Of a stretch of 55,599 bases of DNA, positions 1 through 7,390 are shown piece by piece (position 1 is the first letter of the stretch; each line of letters opens with the position of its first letter). The position numbers and the translations under genes were made by a program. The stretch comes from Desulfovibrio sp. (lineage in GTDB: Bacteria > Desulfobacterota > Desulfovibrionia > Desulfovibrionales > Desulfovibrionaceae), in the NCBI GenBank assembly GCA_031276485.1, contig JAISMY010000042.1, positions 1 through 55,599 of the forward strand, written 5' to 3'. Below the pieces are notes generated by a model, which was not told the origin of the DNA, did not search any database, and saw only the letters and a list, made by a program, of their open reading frames with translations.

Positions 1-2258
1 AAGCTGTTGTAGGTATCGTAATTGCCCCAGCCGCCTTCAAAGAATCCGCCTCCGGTTATGCGGCCTATGGGGGTATCGCCGCCGATTGCCATGCCTGCCA
101 GCAGGGACACGCCGGAAACATCCACATGGGAGCCGGTGTTGTAGCGGGACCAGCCGCCTGAAGTGACGGCGAAGGAACTGAGGCCGAGTGTGGCGGATGC
201 CGCGGCTTTGGCCGCGCCTATGCCCTGGTAGGCGAGCAGGTCGCCGCCCTGATTCAGGAAGGCCGCACCCGCAACGCGTCCTTCGGACAGCGCCTTGGTC
301 TGTGGGTTGACACGCAGACTCATTACTTCAGCCGTGCCGTTATCTTGCAGTTCGAAGTCATACAGCAGGGCAATGCCTTTGCGGCCGGGAATGATCCGGG
401 CCTTCAGCCCGGTCAGCCCGGTCAGTTGATCATAATTCGCTGCAGGGCTATCAAACAGTTGTACTTTCTCACCCGGCTGCAAAGGCGTTCCGCCACCTTT
501 GAAGCTGATATTTGTGACTTTGCTCGGTGCTCCTTGTCCATTTCCAAAAGTAATGTTAGATTGCAACGCAACATAACCGTCATGCGTGTTTGCCGGTAGG
601 ACGAATTCGTAATTTTCCACATTTGATACACTTTGAGGCGTTGCAGTATTATCTGTTGCGACAATAAGTCTATTGCCGCTGAATACCTCTGCGGAGGTAT
701 TATTCTCACTATAACCACCACTAATCGCAGCTTTAGTCAGATCTGGTGTTCCGGCCAGTATAACTGTATTACGTATAGCTTCACTGCCATACTTAGTGTA
801 ACCACCATAAATGTCTTCGTCGATCGTACCGCCATTGATGATGAGAGTGTTGTCGTTTGCGGTGCCGTTTTCGCTGTAACCGCCTGTAGGATCATTAAAT
901 ATGCCGCCGTTGATAGTCACTGTATTACCATCCGCATTGCCCTCTACACTGTAACCGCCATATATTTTGTCGCCGAATTCCCCACCTGAGATAGTTACAG
1001 TATTACCGCTTGCATTGTCGTTCTCCGCATAACCGCCATATATTTTGCCGCCGAATTCTCCACCTGAGATGGTTACAGTATTACCGCTTGCATTGCCCTT
1101 CACCGCATAGCCGCCGTAAACGTCACCCGTAATCTCCCCGCGATAGACGGTCACGCTGTTGCCCGTGGCTGTGGCCGAACCGCTTGTGTTTTCGGCACGC
1201 CCGCCGAAAACACTGCCGTCTATTTTACCGCCGCTGACGGTCACGCTGTTGCCCGTGGCTGTGGCCGAACCGGAATTGCTTTTGACGTACCCTCCGTAGA
1301 CATTAGCATTGCTGACAGTGCCGCCGCTGATAGTTACAGTGTTGTCAGTGGCTGTGGCCGAACCGGAACCGGAATCAGTTACGGCATGCCCGCCGTACAC
1401 ACCGTATCTGGGGTCGCCGGCACCGTCAACGGTGCCGCCGCTGATGGTTACAGTGTTGCCCGTGGCTGTGGCCGAACCGGAACCGGTTTGAGCCTTGCCG
1501 CCGTTGACGAACCCTTTCACTTGGCCGCTGCTGATAGTGACGACGTTGGCAACGGCCTCAGTCGAACCGGAAGTGCTTTCGGCATACCCGCCGAAGATTC
1601 CAGTACTTCCAGGAACCGTCCCCACCTTCACGCTGGCGCCGCTGACGACCACTTCGTTGCCTGTGGCTGTGGCCGAACCGGAATCAGTTTCGGCATGCCC
1701 GCCGTATGCAATGGCTTCTATCGTGCCCCCGCCGGCGCTGACTCTATTCTCTGTGGCTGCGGCCGCGGAAGTGCCAACGGCCTCCCCACCGTAGACTGCT
1801 GCGGCTGTACCGCCGCTGACGATCACTTCGTTGCCTGTTGCGGTGGCTGCGGAAGTGCCAACGGCCTCACCACCGTAGACTTGTGTGGATTGACCGCCGC
1901 TGACCATAACTTTGTTGCTTGTAACGGTGGCCGAACCGGAATTGTTTTTGACCATTCCACCAAAGACATCGTTGGATATCGTACCTCGTATTACATGTAC
2001 TGTATTTGAAGACACATTACCTTGCGTCGCATAGCCGCCTGTGATACTCCCAACAACATTGCCGGCTATATTCACTTTATTGCCTGAGCTTGTCAGTGAA
2101 GGCGCATATTTCGTATTTCCGTCCGGCTCTTGGTATTCTTTGAATTGATTTTCATTGTCCGGCCAATTGTATGTTGCAGCCTTTCCAGGTGCGGGATAAA
2201 CTGCCGCAGCAGCCGTCAACAGCAAAGAACACAGCATTGCCGATATTGCGCGTTCCAT
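1..2258 (-). CDS. Autotransporter adhesin, repeat-rich passenger, C-terminus beyond the window
   Basis: Type V secreted surface protein, cut by the window edge inside its translocator domain. The frame is open from the ATG at 2258 to base 1. Residues 1 to about 28 (MERAISAMLCSLLLTAAAA, then ending GKAA) form a Sec signal peptide. About 16 degenerate repeats of 25-38 residues follow, each built as N-x-V-T-I-S-G-G, a variable stretch, V-Y-G-G, then S-G-S-A-T-A-T-G. This is a typical beta-helix passenger. The last part visible contains GGWSRYNTGSHVDVSG and GGGFFEGGWGNYDTYNS, which read as the start of an autotransporter beta-barrel. Roughly 200 residues of barrel are probably missing. Ligand is unknown; adhesion or aggregation is inference. 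The frame continues upstream without a stop to a second ATG at 2531 with a much better ribosome site, so the start is uncertain. I prefer 2258 because the signal peptide begins there. Confidence 0.82.
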   Translation of the reverse strand, partial: MERAISAMLCSLLLTAAAAVYPAPGKAATYNWPDNENQFKEYQEPDGNTKYAPSLTSSGNKVNIAGNVVGSITGGYATQGNVSSNTVHVIRGTISNDVFGGMVKNNSGSATVTSNKVMVSGGQSTQVYGGEAVGTSAATATGNEVIVSGGTAAAVYGGEAVGTSAAAATENRVSAGGGTIEAIAYGGHAETDSGSATATGNEVVVSGASVKVGTVPGSTGIFGGYAESTSGSTEAVANVVTISSGQVKGFVNGGKAQTGSGSATATGNTVTISGGTVDGAGDPRYGVYGGHAVTDSGSGSATATDNTVTISGGTVSNANVYGGYVKSNSGSATATGNSVTVSGGKIDGSVFGGRAENTSGSATATGNSVTVYRGEITGDVYGGYAVKGNASGNTVTISGGEFGGKIYGGYAENDNASGNTVTISGGEFGDKIYGGYSVEGNADGNTVTINGGIFNDPTGGYSENGTANDNTLIINGGTIDEDIYGGYTKYGSEAIRNTVILAGTPDLTKAAISGGYSENNTSAEVFSGNRLIVATDNTATPQSVSNVENYEFVLPANTHDGYVALQSNITFGNGQGAPSKVTNISFKGGGTPLQPGEKVQLFDSPAANYDQLTGLTGLKARIIPGRKGIALLYDFELQDNGTAEVMSLRVNPQTKALSEGRVAGAAFLNQGGDLLAYQGIGAAKAAASATLGLSSFAVTSGGWSRYNTGSHVDVSGVSLLAGMAIGGDTPIGRITGGGFFEGGWGNYDTYNS

Positions 2259-2360
2259 GGTTTTCACCCTGTATAATGCGGATATGCACGTTGATATTTT
2301 TGTGCCCCTCGGCGCAACACCCCTATGCGTTGCTCCGTGCCTCCCCGGCAGACACGCCGA

Positions 2361-2396
2361 AAACGGCCCATTTTCCCGCAGGAAACAGGGCCGTTT
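2361..2396 (-). other. Hairpin in autotransporter leader
   Basis: A 9-bp perfect stem (AAACGGCCC at 2361-2369 with GGGCCGTTT at 2388-2396) continues after a 2x2 internal loop into a 5-bp stem (TTTCC/GGAAA) with a CGCA loop. On the minus strand four T follow. It could be a second terminator, an attenuator arm or an mRNA-stabilising structure in the 5' leader. Confidence 0.55.
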
Positions 2397-2402
2397 GAAA
2401 AC

Positions 2403-2438
2403 GCAAAAAACGCGCCGCTCCTGTTCGGAGGGCGCGTT
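2403..2438 (-). terminator. Rho-independent terminator or attenuator ahead of the autotransporter gene
   Basis: An 8-bp stem (GGCGCGTT with AACGCGCC, 2409-2416 and 2431-2438) with a 14-base loop is followed on the minus strand by a run of six T. It lies downstream of manC and upstream of the 2258 start, so it can end read-through from manC. It also lies inside the open frame from 2531, where it could act as an attenuator. Confidence 0.65.
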
Positions 2439-2736
2439 ACCGGAAGGTGTGTGTGCAAACATCATGCCGAAAGCGTTACTTTCAGTCTCTTCGCCTGAAT
2501 TTTTCTTGAAAATGCTTCTGTGCGCCGACATACTACACCTCCCGGTGTAATTGCGGTACCGCATCCATCAAGCTCTTTGCGCCGAGGCCGCCGTTCTTTC
2601 GACTGCCGCTGCCTGCCTTTTCGGCAGACCGAATTTTTTATTAAGATGTGGCGGTAGCAGACAGGAAAAAAATTCGCAAGGCTTTTTTACAAGTAAGAAA
2701 GACAGGCTACGAGACAACGCTCCGGCCTTGCAGCAT

Positions 2737-4251
2737 TCAGGACACGGACGCCTCCCTGCCGTACACATCGTCAAAACGCACGATATCGTCTTCGCCAAGG
2801 TAGGAACCCGTCTGGATTTCAATGATTTCCAGGGGAATGCGCCCGGGATTCTCCAGCCTGTGCGCTGTCCCCAAAGGGATATACGTGGATTCGTCCTCTT
2901 TGAGGATACGTTCCCGGCCGTCCACGGTTACTCCGGCCGTGCCGCGCACCAGCACCCAGTGCTCGGCCCGGTGGTGGTGCATCTGCAAAGAAAGCACACC
3001 GCCGGGATTGACGACGATGCGCTTCACCTGGAAGCGGTCGCCGAGTACCAGCGTCTCAAAGTGCCCCCAGGGGCGGAACACGCGCAGGTGCGTGTCCGTT
3101 TCCGGACGCCCGCGTTTCTTCAACTCATCAAGCAGGAGTTTGACGTCCTGACTGCGGTTGCGCGGCAACACCAGCACGGCATCCGCCGTTTCCACCACGC
3201 CGATGCCCTCCAGGCCCAAAGCGGCGACAAGCCTGTGGCTGCCGTGCAGATAGCAGTTCCTGCTCTGAAGCTGCACCACGTCGCCGACTGCGGCATTGCC
3301 GTCTTCATCTCTCGGCGCCGCCTCGTAAAACGATTCCCACGACCCCATGTCGCTCCAGCGGGCCGCAAGCCCGACCATGCAGGCCCTGTCCGTGCGTTCC
3401 ATGACTGCGTAATCCACGGAAATGCGCGGGCAGGCGGCGAATGCGCTCTCCTGAAAACGGATAAAGTCCGGATCCCTGCGCCTGTTCCGCCATGCGGACA
3501 GACAGACCTCTCGGACGGCAGGGGCATGAACGGCCAGTTCCTCAAGATACAGCGACGCCCTGAACATGAACATGCCGCTGTTCCAGAAGCAGCCGCCTTC
3601 CGCCAGCAGCGCGGCGGCCCCGGCCCGGTCCGGCTTTTCCACAAAACGCGCGACGGCAAAAACGCCGGGCGCAAGCTCCCCGCCCCGCAGGATATACCCG
3701 AAACCCGTCTCCGGCCCGGCCGGCTCCACGCCGAAAACCACCGCCCCCCCCGCCTCGGCGCCCGCGCGCGCCCGGAACACGGCGTCCGCGAAAGCTTCGT
3801 GCGGCGTGATGATATGGTCGGAACTCAGAACCAGCAGCAACGGATCATCCCCCTCCTCCAGCGCGGCCAGGGCCCCGAGGGCGATGGCCGGGGCGGTGTT
3901 GCGGCCGACGGGTTCCAGCAGTATGGAGGCGCGGGCGGCCGCTTCCAGGCCGGGCTTCCTGGCCTGCTCCTGCAATACGGCGGCAACCGGAAAACGATGC
4001 TTTTCATTGCATATCACAATGGGCGGCGCGCAATCCGGCAGAGCCAGCGCGCGCGCCGTCGTCTGCGCAAACAGGCACTCCCCGCCCATGTCCATAAACT
4101 GCTTGGGATACAAGCCCCGCGAAAGAGGCCAGAGGCGCGTGCCGCTGCCGCCGCTCAGAATCAGCGGCCTGACGGGTTCCACAGTCCCCGGCGCCGCTGT
4201 TGAACATACCGCGCGCCCTGCCGCCGCGCTCAGGCCGTCTTCAGTACCCAT
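2737..4251 (-). CDS. manC: Mannose-1-phosphate guanylyltransferase / mannose-6-phosphate isomerase
   Basis: Bifunctional type II PMI/GMP family (ManC, AlgA, CpsB). It makes GDP-mannose for surface polysaccharide from mannose-1-phosphate and GTP, and may also interconvert fructose-6-P and mannose-6-P. The N-terminal nucleotidyltransferase carries LILSGGSGTRLWPLSR and YPKQF, with FVEKPD further on. The C-terminal cupin-type isomerase domain begins at FRPWGHFETLVLGDRFQVKR and has QMHHHRAEHW. The start is unclear. ATG 4251 has GGAG upstream and overlaps the end of mtaD. ATG 4278 is the longest frame. GTG 4182 would give 481 residues, the usual family length. The gene is last in a minus-strand run with mtaD, and the terminator at 2403-2438 lies beyond it. 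Confidence 0.9.
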   Translation of the reverse strand: MGTEDGLSAAAGRAVCSTAAPGTVEPVRPLILSGGSGTRLWPLSRGLYPKQFMDMGGECLFAQTTARALALPDCAPPIVICNEKHRFPVAAVLQEQARKPGLEAAARASILLEPVGRNTAPAIALGALAALEEGDDPLLLVLSSDHIITPHEAFADAVFRARAGAEAGGAVVFGVEPAGPETGFGYILRGGELAPGVFAVARFVEKPDRAGAAALLAEGGCFWNSGMFMFRASLYLEELAVHAPAVREVCLSAWRNRRRDPDFIRFQESAFAACPRISVDYAVMERTDRACMVGLAARWSDMGSWESFYEAAPRDEDGNAAVGDVVQLQSRNCYLHGSHRLVAALGLEGIGVVETADAVLVLPRNRSQDVKLLLDELKKRGRPETDTHLRVFRPWGHFETLVLGDRFQVKRIVVNPGGVLSLQMHHHRAEHWVLVRGTAGVTVDGRERILKEDESTYIPLGTAHRLENPGRIPLEIIEIQTGSYLGEDDIVRFDDVYGREASVS

Positions 4252-5573
4252 TGCTTCAGTTTCTCCGCTTCCTTGCACAGTTGAGGGAGATCCAGCGTCG
4301 TGAATGCCCCGTCCTCGTAAAGTATGCGCCCGTCCACCATGCTCAGGCGCACCTCGAATCCGCCGGCCGCATACACAAGATGCGAAAAGGGATTGTAAAG
4401 CGGCAGCAGGTTGGGCGAACGCAGGTCAAGAGCGACAATATCCGCCGGCCCGCCGGGAAAAATACGCCCCAATTCCGGCCGGCCCAGCGCGGCCGCGCTG
4501 CCCGTGGTCGCCATGTCCAGCACCGCGGCCGCGGGACAAAGCGTGGGATCCCGGTTGTATCCCTTGTGCATCAGGGCGCACGCGTTCATTTCCGCAAACA
4601 TGTTCAACGCATTGTTGCTCGCCGCGCCGTCCGTGCCCAAACCGGGCAGAATGCCGCGCCGGAGCATGGCCGGAAGCGGCGCGATCCCCGACGCCAACTT
4701 CAGGTTGCTGCGGGGGTTGTGCGCGACCCGCGCCCCGGACGCGGCAATCATGTCCAGTTCCTCGTCATCCGGAACCACACAGTGGATAAGCGTCGTCGAC
4801 GGCCGCAACAAACCTAGGTCGCGACAGTACGCCACAGGACCTTTACCGTGCTCCCGGCGGCAGTTTTCCGCCTCGCCGGCGGTTTCCGCGACATGCAGAT
4901 GCAACGGCAGGCTGAGTTCCTCCGCCAGACGCAGACTTGAACGCAGAATCACATCGTCCGTCGTGTACACGCTGTGCGGCATGACCGCAACCCGCAGGCG
5001 GTCGTGCCCCCGAAAACGCTCGGCTTGTCCGCGCACCCTCTCCATGGCCTGCTCCGCCGAACCCGAGGCCGGCGTCGCAAAAGCGAAAATCGCCTCGCCC
5101 AAAAGACAGCGCAAGCCCGCCCTGTCTACAGCCGCCGCCACCGCATCCTCAAACAGGTACATGTCGGCAAAAGCCGTGCAGCCCGTGCGGATCAGCTCCG
5201 CGCAGCCGATCAATGCCCCCAGCTCCACAATTTCCGCAGTGAGCCGCCGTTCCTTGACGAAAACGTACTCCGTCAGCCACTCCGCCAACGGCAAATCATC
5301 CGCCCAGCCGCGCAGAAAGGTCATCGCTATGTGCGTGTGCGCGTTGACCAGGCCCGGCAGAACCAACGACCGCCCAAGCTCCAGGCGCCGCTTCGCCCGC
5401 AACCGCTCAAGATCACTGCGCCTTCCAACAGCGGCAATCTTCCCTCCACGCACCGCCAACCCCGCATCCTCAACAACACGATGCCCGGAACCCCCGGCCT
5501 CCGGAGGCGCGGACGCAATCAGCATATCGGCGCTGATCAACACGTCGCAGTCGTATTCAGCGGTATCCGTCAC
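4230..5573 (-). CDS. mtaD: 5-methylthioadenosine / S-adenosylhomocysteine deaminase (amidohydrolase family)
   Basis: Zinc-dependent cytosolic deaminase of the MtaD/TrzN branch of the amidohydrolase superfamily, 447 residues. It probably deaminates methylthioadenosine and/or S-adenosylhomocysteine in methionine and SAM salvage. Metal ligands are visible: HTH in VNAHTHIAMTFLRGWADDLP, HLHVAET, IHCV, and the terminal Asp in GLGTDGAASNNALNMF. Translation starts at GTG 5573 with AGGAG five bases upstream. The 3' end overlaps the start of manC. Sequence alone cannot separate MTA/SAH deaminase from related deaminases in this family, so substrate is inferred from the closest motif pattern. Confidence 0.85.
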   Translation of the reverse strand: MTDTAEYDCDVLISADMLIASAPPEAGGSGHRVVEDAGLAVRGGKIAAVGRRSDLERLRAKRRLELGRSLVLPGLVNAHTHIAMTFLRGWADDLPLAEWLTEYVFVKERRLTAEIVELGALIGCAELIRTGCTAFADMYLFEDAVAAAVDRAGLRCLLGEAIFAFATPASGSAEQAMERVRGQAERFRGHDRLRVAVMPHSVYTTDDVILRSSLRLAEELSLPLHLHVAETAGEAENCRREHGKGPVAYCRDLGLLRPSTTLIHCVVPDDEELDMIAASGARVAHNPRSNLKLASGIAPLPAMLRRGILPGLGTDGAASNNALNMFAEMNACALMHKGYNRDPTLCPAAAVLDMATTGSAAALGRPELGRIFPGGPADIVALDLRSPNLLPLYNPFSHLVYAAGGFEVRLSMVDGRILYEDGAFTTLDLPQLCKEAEKLKQWVLKTA

Positions 5574-5745
5574 AACGCTCCTGCCTTATGTCCCGCCGGG
5601 GTTGAAGTCGTTTCCCCTGCGAAACGGCGGAATGTTCGGCCTTGCGCCTGCGCAGGCCGCCTGTCCGGGGTCGGGACGCAGGCTCTTCAGAGCAGCGCCC
5701 CGGCCGACCGGGCATAAGAATAAAACGTTACGCGGCAGCAGTTTT

Positions 5746-7014
5746 TCAGGACCGTCTGTGTACGGGCAGGGACAGGGCGCCGTCGGGCATGTAGACCCAG
5801 GACGCGCCGGGGCCGTGTCCGGCCAGGGCGGCGTCCACGCCTTCCTGCACACTGCCGATTTTGCGCGCCCAGATCAGGGCGCTCTCGTCGGCGTTCAGTG
5901 AGGAGTACAGCAGCACTTTTTTTTCCGCGGCGACCTTGGCGTAGGCGTAAGCTTTGTGTGCGCCGAGTACGAAGCTGCTTTTGATTTCGCGCATGACGCG
6001 GTCCGGTTCCCAGCGCCGGCGTATCCATTCTTCGAACACGCTTTCGCCCCATTTGCCAGCGCATTCGGCCGCCAGGATAATTGTTCCGCCGGGGCGGGTG
6101 ATGTGGTCGGCGTGGTCCAGGGCCTTCTGGGCCTGGTAGGCGTTGATGTCGCGCGGGTGTCCGCAGGCGCAGGTGACGCAGACGTCGGCCTGTTCGGAGA
6201 ACGGCACTTCGAACATGGAGGAGGACACGTCCACGGCTTTGCGCCAGGCTTCGAACACGTCGCCGGCGACGACGCAGACCACTTCGCCCGCATCGTTGCT
6301 CACCACGTTGAGGATGAAGTCCACGCCCACCATGCGGGCGGCTTCGATCATTTCGTTGCTGACCGGGTTGTCGTCGATGGGCGGCAGCTCGTCCATGAGT
6401 TCCACCATGCGGGCGTGGTTGGATTGCACGGTTTCTTTGGAGACCAGCCCCGGCAGTATGGATTTGCGGCCGCCGGAGTACCCCGCGAAATAGTGCGGCA
6501 TGACCACGCCGAAGGTGATCAGAAAATCGGCCTCCAGGGCTGTGGCGTTGAAGACGAAATCATAGCCGGACCTGAAGCGGCCGAGAGAGGTGAGGTTGGA
6601 GGCGTCGGTTCCGTCGTGGTTGACTATTTTGAAGCGTTTGACGATCTCTTCGCCGTACACGGCCTTGTTCATGTCTTCCGTATGCGGGTCGTGGATCCCG
6701 GTGGCGATGATCAGGGTCACCTGTTCGTCGCGTATGCCGGCTTGCGCGAAGACGTCCAGCAGAGGAGGGAACAGGACGTTGTAGGGAGTGGGTCTGGTGA
6801 TGTCGTTGACGACGACGACGATTTTTTCGATTTTTTTTCCCCGCAACATGTCGAGCAGGGGCGGGGTTCCTATGGGATTTTGCAGCATGTGCGCCGTTTC
6901 GCCCATGGGATCGGGCAAACCGGCCTTGTGACCGGGCCGGACGACGCGGAGTTTGACGTCGTCGGGCAGGGTAAAGTGCAGCGTATCGCGCCCGTAGGCG
7001 AGTTGGTATTGCAC
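5746..7014 (-). CDS. larA: Nickel-dependent lactate racemase family protein
   Basis: LarA family 2-hydroxyacid racemase/epimerase using a nickel-pincer nucleotide cofactor covalently held on a lysine. The protein has 422 residues. Catalytic residues fall at the same numbers as in Lactobacillus plantarum LarA: His108 (IATGIH), His174 (PHYFAGYSGGRK), Lys184 and His200 (SNHARM). The nucleotide-binding NDITRP motif is at about 70-75. It starts at GTG 7014 with AAAGGAG upstream. No larB, larC or larE (cofactor synthesis) lies in the window, so cofactor supply must come from elsewhere. In lactate-using Desulfovibrio a D/L-lactate racemase is sensible, but LarA homologues act on several hydroxyacids and the substrate is inference. 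Confidence 0.88.
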   Translation of the reverse strand: MQYQLAYGRDTLHFTLPDDVKLRVVRPGHKAGLPDPMGETAHMLQNPIGTPPLLDMLRGKKIEKIVVVVNDITRPTPYNVLFPPLLDVFAQAGIRDEQVTLIIATGIHDPHTEDMNKAVYGEEIVKRFKIVNHDGTDASNLTSLGRFRSGYDFVFNATALEADFLITFGVVMPHYFAGYSGGRKSILPGLVSKETVQSNHARMVELMDELPPIDDNPVSNEMIEAARMVGVDFILNVVSNDAGEVVCVVAGDVFEAWRKAVDVSSSMFEVPFSEQADVCVTCACGHPRDINAYQAQKALDHADHITRPGGTIILAAECAGKWGESVFEEWIRRRWEPDRVMREIKSSFVLGAHKAYAYAKVAAEKKVLLYSSLNADESALIWARKIGSVQEGVDAALAGHGPGASWVYMPDGALSLPVHRRS

Positions 7015-7390
7015 GGTGGTCTCCTTTAGAGCATTGCAACTTTGCGATTACTATCCATCAAGTTCTCTTTAGAGTACGCCGGCTTCAGCCTTTCAAAAGA
7101 ATACCTGATTCCGTACTGTGTTCTGCCGATTTCGGGCCGGCGCACAGGGAAGGGTCATTCCGGGCGAAGCGAAGAAGCCGGCTTTATGCCTTGCGAAGCC
7201 GGGAAGACAGATTCTTCGCTTCGCTCAGAATGACGGAGAGGGGTATAGGCTCACTCATCTCTCCCTGAACTTGAACAGGGTTTTGGAGTGTTCAGAACTC
7301 TTTGGTTTCAAAAAGAATATCTGTTTTTTCAGAGTGCGGAAGAGCGGCTGAACATGGTCCGTAATCAGGAAAGAATAAAGCAGCGTTTCC
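7015..7390. other. Intergenic region between larA and clpA, mostly repeat
   Basis: No gene is visible. The first 90 bases upstream of larA hold its ribosome site and no convincing promoter. Bases 7104-7369 are a family B element. The sequence on both sides of it resembles the end of a family C element (CTTTCAAAAGAATA on the left, AAAGAATAAAGCAGCG on the right). Confidence 0.6.
7104..7369 (-). repeat. Family B palindromic MITE-like element, copy 1
   Basis: 266-bp element in reverse orientation relative to the copy at 14955. Its ends form terminal inverted repeats: CCTGATTCCGTACTGTGTTC at the left and the complement of CCTGATTACGGACCATGTTC at the right. The interior is palindromic around the GAAGCGAAGAAGCCGG segment. 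AAAGAATA occurs directly on both sides and may be an 8-bp target duplication. It codes for nothing recognisable. Confidence 0.7.

Larger units (their letters stand above)
2259..2736. other. Leader region between manC and the autotransporter gene, with structured elements
   Basis: This 478-base stretch holds two strong hairpins (separate entries) and an alternative start at 2531 (minus strand). That ATG is preceded by GGGAGGTG at 2543-2536, six bases away, the best Shine-Dalgarno in the area. The site itself sits in a small hairpin (ACACC/GGTGT, 2535-2548). From 2531 the minus-strand frame runs without a stop into the autotransporter, adding 91 codons. From 2549 to 2736 I see only A/T-rich tracts and a weak hairpin, and no gene. 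Confidence 0.6.
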
